Below are positions 1 to 6,787 of a stretch of 62,363 nucleotides of DNA, piece by piece. The DNA lies in assembly GCF_001476285.1 (NCBI RefSeq), contig NZ_LDRU01000032.1:1-62363 (forward strand). The letters are read 5' to 3'. This stretch comes from Microbacterium testaceum. Lineage in GTDB: Bacteria; Actinomycetota; Actinomycetes; Actinomycetales; Microbacteriaceae. The position numbers were made by a program, and so were the translations under genes. The notes under the pieces were generated by a model. It did not search any database. It was not told the DNA's origin and saw only the letters and a program-made list of their open reading frames with translations. How positions within the stretch are numbered: position 1 is the stretch's first letter; every line of letters begins with the position of its first letter.

Positions 1-1403
1 CGCTTCTTGGCCGGAGCCTTGGCGGGGGCCTCTTCGGCGTCGATGACGGCGTCGGCGTCGGCCGCGGCATCCGCGATCTCCTGCGCCTCTCCGACGACCT
101 CGTCCTCCGCGGCAGCCTCTTCACCCTCGACCGCGACGAATCCGGTCAGGTCGACGGGCTTGCCGTTGGTGTCGACGACGGTGACCTTGCCGAGCGCGAT
201 CGCGAGCGCCTTGTTGCGGGCGACCTCGCCGACGAGCGCGGGGAGCTGGTTGCCCTGCTGCAGCGCGTTCACGAAGTCCTGCGGCGCCATGTTGTACTGC
301 GCAGCCGACTGGATGAGGTACTGGGTCAACTCGTCCTGCGACACCTGCACGTCGGCGTCTTCGGCGATCTTGTCGAGCACCATCTGCGTGCGGAACTGCT
401 TCTCGCTCGCCTCGGTGACCTCGGCGCGGTGGACGTCGTCCTCGAGACGGTTCTCGCCCTCGAGGTGGTTGTGCACCTCGTCCTCGATGAGCTGCGGCGG
501 GACGGGGATCTCGACGGCCTCGAGGAGGGCGTCGATGAACTTGTCGCGCGCGGCGGAGCCCTGCGTGAACACGGCCTGCTGCGAGACGCGCTCGCTGAGC
601 GACTCGCGGAGCTCGGCGATGGTGTCGAACTCGGATGCCATCTGCGCGAAGTCGTCGTCGGCCTCGGGGAGCTCGCGCTCCTTGACAGCCGTGATCTTGA
701 CCGAGACCTCGGCCTCTTCGCCGGCGTGGTCGCCACCGACGAGCTTCGAGCGGAACGTGGTCTCCTCGTCGGCGGTGAGCGAGTCGATGGCCTCGTCGAT
801 GCCCTCGAGCAGCTCGCCGGAGCCGACCTCGTACGACACGCCCTCGGCGCGGTCGATCTCGGTGCCGTCGATCGTGGCGACGAGGTCGAGCTCGACGAAG
901 TCGCCCTTCGCGGCGGGACGGTCGACCGTCACGAGCGTGCCGAAGCGCGCGCGCAGGCGGTCGAGTTCGGCGTCGATCCCCGCTTCGTCGGCCTCGACGG
1001 CGTCGACGGTCACGGTGATGCTGTCGTAAGCGGGAAGGTCGAACTCGGGGCGGACGTCGACCTCGACGTCGACGACCAGGTCACCCGAGAAGTCCTTGAG
1101 GTCGGGGAGCTCGACGATCTCGGCGTTGGGACGGCCGATGACACGCAGCTCCTGCGCCTCGACAGCCTCGCGGTAGAACCCGTCGAGACCCTCGTTGACG
1201 GCGTGCTCGATGACGGCGCCACGGCCCATGCGCTGGTCGATGATGGGCGCGGGGACCTTGCCCTTGCGGAAGCCGGGGATCTGCACGTCGCGGGCGATGT
1301 GCTCGTACGCGTGCGCGATGCTCGGCTTGAGCTCGTCGGGCGAGACCGTGATGTGGAGCTTGACCCGGGTCGGGCTGAGCTTCTCGACGGTGCTGTTGAC
1401 CAT
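1..1403 (-). CDS. tig: Trigger factor, ribosome-associated chaperone (3' end outside window)
   Basis: Chaperone that binds the ribosome near the exit tunnel and shields nascent chains; it also has peptidyl-prolyl isomerase activity. The ATG at 1403 follows an AAGGAG site. The ribosome-docking signature GFRKGKVP is at residues 44-51, an FKBP-like domain spans about 150-245, and the helical chaperone arms follow. 467 codons are visible, ending in an Ala/Glu-rich then Lys-containing tail (APAKAPAKK) with no stop inside the window, so the gene is cut by the window edge. Transcribed away from tRNA-Pro. Identity is secure. Confidence 0.97.
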   Translation of the reverse strand, partial: MVNSTVEKLSPTRVKLHITVSPDELKPSIAHAYEHIARDVQIPGFRKGKVPAPIIDQRMGRGAVIEHAVNEGLDGFYREAVEAQELRVIGRPNAEIVELPDLKDFSGDLVVDVEVDVRPEFDLPAYDSITVTVDAVEADEAGIDAELDRLRARFGTLVTVDRPAAKGDFVELDLVATIDGTEIDRAEGVSYEVGSGELLEGIDEAIDSLTADEETTFRSKLVGGDHAGEEAEVSVKITAVKERELPEADDDFAQMASEFDTIAELRESLSERVSQQAVFTQGSAARDKFIDALLEAVEIPVPPQLIEDEVHNHLEGENRLEDDVHRAEVTEASEKQFRTQMVLDKIAEDADVQVSQDELTQYLIQSAAQYNMAPQDFVNALQQGNQLPALVGEVARNKALAIALGKVTVVDTNGKPVDLTGFVAVEGEEAAAEDEVVGEAQEIADAAADADAVIDAEEAPAKAPAKK

Positions 1404-1475
1404 GCGGTGTGTTCTCCTTGTGTGGCCCGCGCGCACGCGGGGGCCGGCTAGGCCTGTGGTCTGGGGGCCGTCACG

Positions 1476-1549
1476 TCGGGGCGACAGGATTTGAACCTGC
1501 GGCCTCCCGCTCCCAAAGCGGGCGCTCTACCAAGCTGAGCTACGCCCCG
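1476..1549 (-). tRNA. tRNA-Pro (anticodon TGG)
   Basis: A full cloverleaf reads on the minus strand, with acceptor arm CGGGGCG paired to CGCCCCG, D-loop AGCTCAGCTTGGTAGAGC, anticodon loop CTTTGGG and T-arm GGTTCAAATCC. The anticodon TGG reads CCA and, by wobble, CCG. No 3' CCA is encoded directly after the discriminator A. It lies between tig and the tRNA-Gly gene. Confidence 0.95.
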
Positions 1550-1685
1550 GGGCGACGCGCAGTGCGCGTTCGACGAAACGACCCCTGAGAGTCTAGACGA
1601 TCAGGTCGCGGGGGCTGTCGCCCGCGAGATCCGGAGTTTCCCGCCGACCGGGACGACACGGGAGGGACTCGGGAACGACGCGGTG

Positions 1686-1715
1686 TTCATAGCACGTCCG
1701 CTCGTGAAGTAGAGT
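1686..1715 (+). promoter_or_regulatory. Probable sigma-70-type promoter of tRNA-Gly
   Basis: TTCATA (1686-1691) and TAGAGT (1710-1715) are separated by 18 bp and sit 25 bp before the mature tRNA. This is a reasonable housekeeping promoter; it is inferred from pattern only. Confidence 0.45.
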
Positions 1716-1740
1716 GGACGACGCTGCGGTTCGCCGCCGC

Positions 1741-1811
1741 GGGGATGTAGCTCAATGGTAGAGCCTCAGTCTTCCAAACTGATGGTGCGGGTTCGATTCC
1801 CGTCATCCCCT
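1741..1811 (+). tRNA. tRNA-Gly (anticodon TCC), CCA encoded
   Basis: Acceptor stem GGGGATG pairs with CATCCCC, the D-arm is TAGCTCAATGGTAGAGC, the anticodon loop is CTTCCAA and the T-arm is GGTTCGATTCC. The discriminator T is followed by an encoded CCA at 1812-1814. The accessory sdp locus begins about 140 bp downstream; tRNA genes often border acquired DNA, but no repeat of the tRNA 3' end was seen. Confidence 0.96.
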
Positions 1812-1891
1812 CCACTCCTGCTGATCTGCAGGTCTCTTCGCTGCCATCCTCCGGCTTTCCGACGCGAGCGCCCCCGCTCCCGTGAACGTCG

Positions 1892-1938
1892 AAACGGCTC
1901 CCGTCGAACCCGCGATGGGGTGCTCGACGGGAGCCGTT
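1892..1938. terminator. Inverted repeat between tRNA-Gly and sdpI, likely bidirectional terminator
   Basis: AACGGCTCCCGTCGA is matched by its reverse complement TCGACGGGAGCCGTT with a loop of about 16 nt. It stands between two convergent units, tRNA-Gly and the sdp operon, as a shared terminator would. There is no clear T-tract on either side. Confidence 0.6.
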
Positions 1939-1951
1939 CCGGAAACGGCCG

Positions 1952-2299
1952 TCAACCCTGGGGAACGCGGTTCGCCGCCTTCCCCGCCGCGACGGATCCG
2001 ATGATCAGCCAGACGACGATCCAGGCGCAGCCCGCCATCGCGGCGTAGATGGCGTACTCCTCCCCCGCGAAGACGGCGGCCGCCGCGGCGACGATCAGGC
2101 CGATGCCTCCGACCGCGATGGGAATCGCTGCGGCTGCGTGCCCCGCGCGCCAGGCCTCATCGGATCGGAGTGTCGTCGCCGTGCGAATTCCGATCCAGAA
2201 GTTCATCGGCAGGATCTGCCGGTAGGCGCGATAGGCGGTCCACAGGATGAGGACACCCGCAGCGAGGAGCGGAATGGCGGTACTGATGGCGATGATCAT
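1952..2299 (-). CDS. sdpI: SdpI-family membrane protein, probable immunity to the SDP-like toxin
   Basis: 115 aa with three predicted membrane helices (about 2-25, 56-79, 83-106). Residues 33-50 carry the SdpI-domain hallmark, NFWIGIRTATTLRSDEAW, followed by a His, typical of the family. In Bacillus subtilis SdpI protects the producer from SDP and also sequesters the repressor SdpR; that protein is about 207 aa with six helices, so this one matches only the C-terminal half. Its ATG overlaps the sdpB stop (ATGA), making it the last gene of the coupled sdpC-A-B-I operon. Family call is firm; an immunity role is inferred from context. Confidence 0.85.
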   Translation of the reverse strand: MIIAISTAIPLLAAGVLILWTAYRAYRQILPMNFWIGIRTATTLRSDEAWRAGHAAAAIPIAVGGIGLIVAAAAAVFAGEEYAIYAAMAGCAWIVVWLIIGSVAAGKAANRVPQG

Positions 2300-3276
2300 C
2301 GGGGTTCTCCGTTCAGGATGGAAGTTTCGGGTTCGCGCTGCGGGGCGGATTCGGTCGCCGCGCGGCGGGGCAGGGGATCATCTGCGCGGTGCAGCGCCAC
2401 CAGCAGGGCCGCCGCCATGACGACGCCGAACGTCACCAAGCCCATCACGACGGCGATCGCCAGATGGAACAGGATGCCGCACACGAGCGCGAACAGGCGG
2501 AGGCGGCGTCGAGGGGCGGAGGCGAAGACGATGGTGAGGCAGAGGAACAACTCGAGAGCGATCGTGCCCCAGGTCGCCGCCACCGCGACCGCGGGGTGGG
2601 CGAGCAGCGACTGCAGCGCCGCGGAGACCGCGGGAGTCGCGCCGAACCCGCCGTTCTGCACCCACAGCCACATGGCGGTGCCGTCCGACCACAGCGGGTT
2701 GCTGAGCTTGACGATCGCTGCCTCGAAGTAGACGTAGGCGACCTGCAGACGAGCGGCGAACAGGATCACGCCGACCCAGATGTTCGAGAGCGGGCGATCG
2801 GCCCCGCTTCTCCGCGGTCGCCAGCCCCAGAGCCGGCCGTCGACGAAAGAGGCCAGGCACAGGAGCGCACTGAGATTCACGGTGAGCTGGTCTCCGCCCT
2901 CGACACCGAGAGTGTTGCTGGCGACGGTGAACGCGGCGTACCAGTGCAGCGGACCGGTCACCGCGGGCAGGAAGCCGATCAGCAGAGGGACGCACATCGC
3001 CGCGAGGAGCAACCGAGTGGTGTCGGTGTCGAACGGCGACACGCAGAACGCACCGAGCCCGAGGACACCCCCGCAGTACTCGTCGGGCACCACGCCCGTC
3101 GGGAAGTGCAGCAGGATGGCCGCGGGATTGACCACGAGGGTCAGAAAGGTGCCGAGCGCAAGCAGCGATCGGACGACCTGCACCCACCGGCCCAGGCGGT
3201 CCGTCGACCCCCACGCCACGATGGCATCCGTCGCCGCGGTGAAGCGGGTCGAGGCGAATGACCTAATCGCAGTCAA
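2296..3276 (-). CDS. sdpB: SdpB-family integral membrane protein (HTTM fold), toxin maturation
   Basis: 326 aa, strongly hydrophobic, with about seven membrane segments (near 37-56, 88-104, 108-125, 132-146, 166-187, 232-252, 261-297). QVAYVYFEAAIVKL at 178-191, followed by WSDGTAMW, is the core of the horizontally transferred transmembrane (HTTM) family to which SdpB belongs; that family is related to vitamin-K carboxylases. In Bacillus, SdpA and SdpB together are needed to turn pro-SdpC into the active 42-residue peptide, by an incompletely known reaction. A TTG at 3276 inside the end of sdpA is the likely start, with CAGGTGAT upstream; GTGs further in are alternatives. Its stop overlaps the sdpI ATG. 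Confidence 0.88.
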   Translation of the reverse strand: MTAIRSFASTRFTAATDAIVAWGSTDRLGRWVQVVRSLLALGTFLTLVVNPAAILLHFPTGVVPDEYCGGVLGLGAFCVSPFDTDTTRLLLAAMCVPLLIGFLPAVTGPLHWYAAFTVASNTLGVEGGDQLTVNLSALLCLASFVDGRLWGWRPRRSGADRPLSNIWVGVILFAARLQVAYVYFEAAIVKLSNPLWSDGTAMWLWVQNGGFGATPAVSAALQSLLAHPAVAVAATWGTIALELFLCLTIVFASAPRRRLRLFALVCGILFHLAIAVVMGLVTFGVVMAAALLVALHRADDPLPRRAATESAPQREPETSILNGEPR

Positions 3277-3853
3277 TGCGGATCACCTGCACTTCCAGCT
3301 GACGCTGGTCGGTGAGACCTGCGTACGCGAACGGGATCGTCCGTTCTTTCGTCACGATGACCCGTTCGTCGCACGGGATCTGTGCGATCGGTCGGGCGGA
3401 GATGACGGTTTCGGATGCCGTCGATGAGCAGGTTTCGAGCGCCTCCTGGTTCGGTCCCCCGGCGCAGCCCTCCCACGCGTCCTCTTCGAGTTCCGCGCTC
3501 AGGTAGGCGACGTCGGCCATGTAGGCGCGCTGTGTGCGATTCGCGCCGAAGAGGTGATCGGCGGTCGCCATGACCCCCGCGGACGACCGCTGCCACTGCC
3601 CGTCGATGTCGATGAAGAGATCGATACGATCCTCCCGCGCATCCCGGGTGAAGAAGCCCCACCCCTGACGGAACGTATCCGCCACGACTGCACCCGCAGG
3701 GGGCGGCCCCTGCGGGTGCAGCACGTTCGCACGCGCGCGATTGCCGACGACAGAGCCGACGGCGACGACGGTGATCAACACCGCCGGAACCAGCAGGGCG
3801 ACCCAGACCGCCCAGCGACGGGGAGCGCGGTGGGCGCGTGCTTCGCCGGTCAC
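3263..3853 (-). CDS. sdpA: SdpA-family protein, toxin maturation
   Basis: 196 aa. One membrane helix (about 14-36) is followed by an extracytoplasmic or cytoplasmic domain carrying the SdpA hallmark QGWGFFTR at 63-70 and the stretch DRIDLFIDIDGQW. Known role from Bacillus: with SdpB, needed to generate mature SDP from pro-SdpC. The GTG start at 3853 overlaps the sdpC stop (GTGA), so translation is coupled; the Shine-Dalgarno sequence is weak (GGGGAA), as expected for a coupled start. The longer open frame upstream lies inside sdpC and has no coding character, so it was not used. Confidence 0.88.
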   Translation of the reverse strand: MTGEARAHRAPRRWAVWVALLVPAVLITVVAVGSVVGNRARANVLHPQGPPPAGAVVADTFRQGWGFFTRDAREDRIDLFIDIDGQWQRSSAGVMATADHLFGANRTQRAYMADVAYLSAELEEDAWEGCAGGPNQEALETCSSTASETVISARPIAQIPCDERVIVTKERTIPFAYAGLTDQRQLEVQVIRIDCD

Positions 3854-4542
3854 TTCCCCGCGAGGTTGGTGGCGAGGAAGCGCACCGTGTCGGTAGCGCT
3901 GAGGCCCTGGGGCTTCTCGCTGCCTGACTCGTCCGTGGGCGCGCTCCGCGCGCCGGTGAACGAGTTTCCGTCCCACAGCCCGTTCTCCAGGTAGATGATG
4001 TTGACGCCGCCGGCGACGTTGAACGTCACGACGGCGATCGCGGCGCCGAGAGCGATCGCGGCGACGGAGACGGCGCCGCAGACCGCGATCAGGCCGCACA
4101 TGGGCGTGATGATCTGGTGGTCCTCGCGGACGCCGGGGTATTCGGCATCCATCGCCGCTTCGAAGCTCGTTCGGTAGGCGGCGAGCGCGGTCTCGACCTG
4201 ATACGGGTCGCCCGAGGTCATCTGCTCGGCCGCGACCGCGAGAGCGTCGGCGTCACGCGTCAGCATGGACGTGCGCAGCGTCGACACCACGTCGTCGTAT
4301 TCGGTGACGTCCGCGGCGGTCATGTTCTCCGGGAGAGCGACGACGATGTCGAGGTCGGCGGCGACCACGCCCCGGTTGAAGACGATGCCATCCAGCATCT
4401 GTTCGGTCGAGTATCCGCTCTGGACGACCTGCTGGGTCTGGGGAGCGGGACTGGTGGTGGCCATAGCGGCTGTGGCCGTACCCGCACTGACGGCGAGGAC
4501 GATGGTCGTCCCCCACGCGATGGATGTGAGCAGCTTCTTCAT
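3850..4542 (-). CDS. sdpC: SdpC-family precursor of an SDP-like killing peptide
   Basis: 230 aa. A signal peptide (MKKLLTSIAW to about residue 30, with AMA-type cleavage) precedes the family motif YSTEQMLDGIVFNRG (44-58). The predicted toxin core starts at C149-G-L-I-A-V-C155 and continues as about 35 hydrophobic, Ala/Val/Gly-rich residues to near 188, before a polar C-terminal tail (190-230) that would be removed. In B. subtilis SdpC the active peptide also begins with two Cys five residues apart (C141, C147) joined by a disulfide, and it collapses membrane potential. The ATG at 4542 has GAGGAGGAACG upstream. First gene of the operon, 109 bp from the response regulator stop, with a palindrome in the gap. 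Confidence 0.88.
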   Translation of the reverse strand: MKKLLTSIAWGTTIVLAVSAGTATAAMATTSPAPQTQQVVQSGYSTEQMLDGIVFNRGVVAADLDIVVALPENMTAADVTEYDDVVSTLRTSMLTRDADALAVAAEQMTSGDPYQVETALAAYRTSFEAAMDAEYPGVREDHQIITPMCGLIAVCGAVSVAAIALGAAIAVVTFNVAGGVNIIYLENGLWDGNSFTGARSAPTDESGSEKPQGLSATDTVRFLATNLAGK

Positions 4543-4616
4543 CGTTCCTCCTCGGATGGATGTTCCGACCCAGGATGTCCACGTGCGGGTGCCCGAATCC
4601 AGGCGAGAAGGCAGGT

Positions 4617-4632
4617 GTAGCCCTAGGGCTAC
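4617..4632. promoter_or_regulatory. 16-bp perfect palindrome upstream of sdpC, candidate response-regulator operator
   Basis: GTAGCCCTAGGGCTAC is self-complementary and centred about 82 bp before the sdpC ATG, in the gap between the regulator stop and sdpC. NarL/LuxR-type regulators bind as dimers to inverted repeats of about 7-nt half sites, which fits. Too short and loop-free to be a terminator. Binding by the adjacent regulator is inference. Confidence 0.5.
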
Positions 4633-4651
4633 GAAGTGCGAGTAGCGCCCG

Positions 4652-5302
4652 TCAGAGCGAGACGACTCCGAGCTGAGCCGCACGCAGGACGACCTGGAGG
4701 CGGTTCTCGACCTGCCACAGACGGTTGATGTTGCGGATGTCCGCCTTGACCGTGCTCTCCGCGTAGTGCAGCGCCTCAGCGATCTCGACGTTGGAGAGAC
4801 CACGTGCGATCAGCCCGACGATCTCTCTCTCGCGCTCGCTCAGGGCCTCCGATGGCGCCGTGCGGGGGTTCTCCTCGTCGAGGGAATCGAGCACGAACGT
4901 CCGCTGCACCTCGGGCGAGACGACGCGATCTCCCTGATACGCCGCGATGATGGCGTCGACGATCTGCTCGGGCGTCGAGTCTTTGACCAGATAGCCGGCC
5001 GCGCCCGCCTTCAGCATCTCGAGAGCCCGCCATTCGGTCGTGAACGTCGTCAGGGCGATGACACGACAGTGGGGATCCTGCTCGACGAGTCGGCGCGTGG
5101 TCTCGATACCGCCGAGGCGGGGCATCTTGATGTCCATGAGGACGACGTCGGGAGCGCACGCGGAATAGGCCGTGATCGCCTCATGTCCGTCGGTCGCCTC
5201 GCCCACGAGATCGACACGATCGTCTGCGGACAGGAATGCGCGCAGGGCATGCCGGAGCAAGGCTTCGTCGTCGACGACGAGGACGCGTACGGGCCGGTTC
5301 AC
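4652..5302 (-). CDS. NarL/LuxR-family response regulator of the sdp locus
   Basis: 216 aa. The receiver domain (about 5-122) has the acidic pair D11/D12, the phospho-acceptor D57 in LMDIKMP, T85 and K107. A LuxR-type helix-turn-helix covers about 152-212 (ALSEREREIVGLIARGLSN). The recognition-helix region is less canonical than usual: STVKADIRNINRLWQV in place of the common TVKTHV pattern. The GTG start at 5302 faces the kinase and small peptide ORF across about 110 bp. The gene points into sdpC and is probably its activator; Bacillus instead uses an ArsR-type repressor, SdpR. Confidence 0.93.
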   Translation of the reverse strand: MNRPVRVLVVDDEALLRHALRAFLSADDRVDLVGEATDGHEAITAYSACAPDVVLMDIKMPRLGGIETTRRLVEQDPHCRVIALTTFTTEWRALEMLKAGAAGYLVKDSTPEQIVDAIIAAYQGDRVVSPEVQRTFVLDSLDEENPRTAPSEALSEREREIVGLIARGLSNVEIAEALHYAESTVKADIRNINRLWQVENRLQVVLRAAQLGVVSL

Positions 5303-5318
5303 TCTTCAACGCTACCCG

Positions 5319-5344
5319 CGCGACGCGCGCGAGAACGCGTCGCG
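5319..5344. repeat. GC-rich hairpin in the regulator/peptide intergenic region
   Basis: CGCGACGCG (5319-5327) and CGCGTCGCG (5336-5344) form a 9-bp stem with an 8-nt loop; imperfect flanks GCTACCC/GGGAGC extend it. It lies between divergent start sites, so it could be a shared operator or a 5' leader structure of the regulator transcript. Confidence 0.35.
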
Positions 5345-5383
5345 GGAGCCGGCCGCACCGCCGGGCCGCGCACGAGGGCCGGG

Positions 5384-5389
5384 TATGGT
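5384..5389 (+). promoter_or_regulatory. Possible -10 element for the peptide-kinase transcript
   Basis: TATGGT in the context GGGTATGGTC lies 24 bp before the ATG of the small peptide ORF, leaving a short leader that includes AAAGGAG. No convincing -35 is visible, as expected for an activator-dependent or weak promoter. Confidence 0.35.
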
Positions 5390-5413
5390 CGAGGGCGACG
5401 CAAAGGAGACGAC

Positions 5414-5521
5414 ATGCTGAACGACGTGATATCCGACTTCCTTCTTCCGGGTAAGGCGGGGGCGATCATGCCCCTCGACCTCGGCGACATCATCTGCCAG
5501 CTCCTGGGGTTCTGTGCCTGA
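5414..5521 (+). CDS. 35-aa peptide with C-terminal Cys-x5-Cys loop, upstream of a sensor kinase
   Basis: Not a recognised family. The ATG at 5414 has an excellent ribosome site (AAAGGAG, 5402-5408, 5 nt away), better than most genes nearby. The peptide starts MLNDVISDFLLPG, has a middle AIMPLDLGD, and ends IICQLLGFCA with C28 and C34 five residues apart. The same Cys spacing heads the SdpC toxin core. The stop TGA (5519-5521) overlaps the GTG start of the kinase, so the two are probably translated together. It could be a signal precursor, a decoy or regulator of toxin maturation, or merely a coupling leader peptide. No AgrB-like processing enzyme is in the window. Function unknown. Confidence 0.6.
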   Translation: MLNDVISDFLLPGKAGAIMPLDLGDIICQLLGFCA

Positions 5522-6734
5522 AAGCCGCCCTTCGCGCGGATCGAGCACCTCCGGGGCTCTGGAGCAGGACACGTCGATCTCGCTGGTACACATGCTGAGG
5601 ACGCCGGTCTTCTGGCGTGCGCGCGAGCTGCACCCGTTCTTCCGGTTGCTTCTCCTCCTCGTGGTCGCCGTCCTCGTCTGCGCGCAGGTCGGCGTCATGA
5701 TCGCCGAAGGGGAGATCGAGCGGGGCGACCTCCTGGCCCTCGGCCTGTACTCCGGCCTCGCGCTGTTCGCGTGGCATCCGCTCAGCGCCGCCCTGATGAC
5801 CATGGCGATCTGCGGGACGAGCGCCGTTCTCACCGGCAGCGGAGGCGACCTCCTCGAGCTCGGCGTGGCGCTCGTCCTCGTCTCGGCGACATGTGCGCCC
5901 GCCGTCATCGTGCTGCACGTCGCGCTGATGGCCGGTGTGAGCGCCTACCTCGTGATCGCCGAATCGACGCTCGTGACCAACGGGGTCTTTGGGATCCTCG
6001 CCTGTGCCGTCGTCGCTCTGCTCGCGGGGATCACCGCGAGGCTGTTCACCGCGCGCGAGGAGGTGCTGCTCGCCCAGCGCGCCGGCATCGCGCGCGCCTT
6101 CGATCAGATCTCCCGTCTTCAGCAGGATCGCATCGCGGATGAACTTCACGACGGCATCGCGCACGATCTGACGCTGCTCCTGTTCCACGCTCGCGCTCTT
6201 CCCAAGCAGCCCGACGAGCAGTCCCGGCAGGTCTCGCTCTCGACGATCGAGGACTCGGCGAGCCGGGCGCTCCGCAGCGCGCAGTCCCTGCTCGCCGTCA
6301 TGAGGGAAGCGCCGGGGCGCTCCCCCGTCGGATCGGGGAAAGCGGTACCCGGCGACGTGTCGGCAGTCGCCGAGGCACTCGCCCAGACGCTTCGGGATGC
6401 CGGCATCCGGACGCACGTGAGCGTATCGGGCGCGACCACGCTCCCCGCTCACCTCGCGGAGGTCCTCGGGGAGACGATCACGGAAGCGGCCATGAACATC
6501 ATCAAGCACGCCCCGGGAGCATCTGCAGCGGTCATCGCGGTGGCGGCAGACGCGGAGTCGGTCACCCTCGAGGTACGCAACAGTCGGTCCCGCGTCCGAG
6601 TGCCCGCCGAGAGCGCGTTAGGAGGCCATGGGCTGGCGCGCGCCCGGGAGAGGCTCGCCCTTCTCTCGGGAACCCTCGATGCCGGGCCGACCCCCGAGGG
6701 ATGGGTGCTGCGGGCCGCCGTACCTCTCCGCTGA
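5514..6734 (+). CDS. Six-helix sensor histidine kinase (HisKA_3/HATPase) of the sdp locus
   Basis: 406 aa. About six membrane helices lie between residues 41 and 174 with very short loops, so it has no large sensor domain outside the cell; this is the architecture of kinases that sense membrane stress or small hydrophobic peptides. The H-box DELHDGIAHDLTLLL has phospho-acceptor H212. The ATPase domain has N328 in TEAAMNIIKHA and the G2 box GGHGL at 370-374; the G1 box is degenerate (VRNSRSR, no Asp), common in this kinase class. The GTG at 5514 has TGGGGT upstream and overlaps the 35-aa peptide; an internal ATG at codon 27 is an alternative. The partner is the divergent response regulator. 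Confidence 0.93.
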   Translation: MPESRPSRGSSTSGALEQDTSISLVHMLRTPVFWRARELHPFFRLLLLLVVAVLVCAQVGVMIAEGEIERGDLLALGLYSGLALFAWHPLSAALMTMAICGTSAVLTGSGGDLLELGVALVLVSATCAPAVIVLHVALMAGVSAYLVIAESTLVTNGVFGILACAVVALLAGITARLFTAREEVLLAQRAGIARAFDQISRLQQDRIADELHDGIAHDLTLLLFHARALPKQPDEQSRQVSLSTIEDSASRALRSAQSLLAVMREAPGRSPVGSGKAVPGDVSAVAEALAQTLRDAGIRTHVSVSGATTLPAHLAEVLGETITEAAMNIIKHAPGASAAVIAVAADAESVTLEVRNSRSRVRVPAESALGGHGLARARERLALLSGTLDAGPTPEGWVLRAAVPLR

Positions 6735-6736
6735 GG

Positions 6737-6757
6737 TCGTGCGCGAGGAGCGCACGA
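6737..6757. terminator. Short hairpin between convergent kinase and Ig-repeat genes
   Basis: TCGTGCGC (6737-6744) pairs with GCGCACGA (6750-6757) around a 5-nt loop, directly after the kinase stop. A modest stem with no T-tract; it is the only candidate terminator in the 53-bp convergent gap. Confidence 0.35.
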
Positions 6758-6787
6758 AGAGTCGGAGGGGACGGCGACCCGACCCCC

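Noticed and set aside
1741..1814. tRNA-Gly as an attachment site
   Set aside because: No repeat of the tRNA 3' end and no integrase gene were seen, so no att site is called.
4543..4803. N-terminal extension of sdpC to 4803
   Set aside because: It overlaps the response regulator gene, is Ser/Arg-rich, and would bury the signal peptide; the ATG at 4542 has a strong ribosome site.
5414..5521. AgrD-type autoinducing peptide
   Set aside because: No AgrB protease is nearby and the Cys-x5-Cys end with no acidic tail does not fit AgrD. Kept only as an unclassified peptide.
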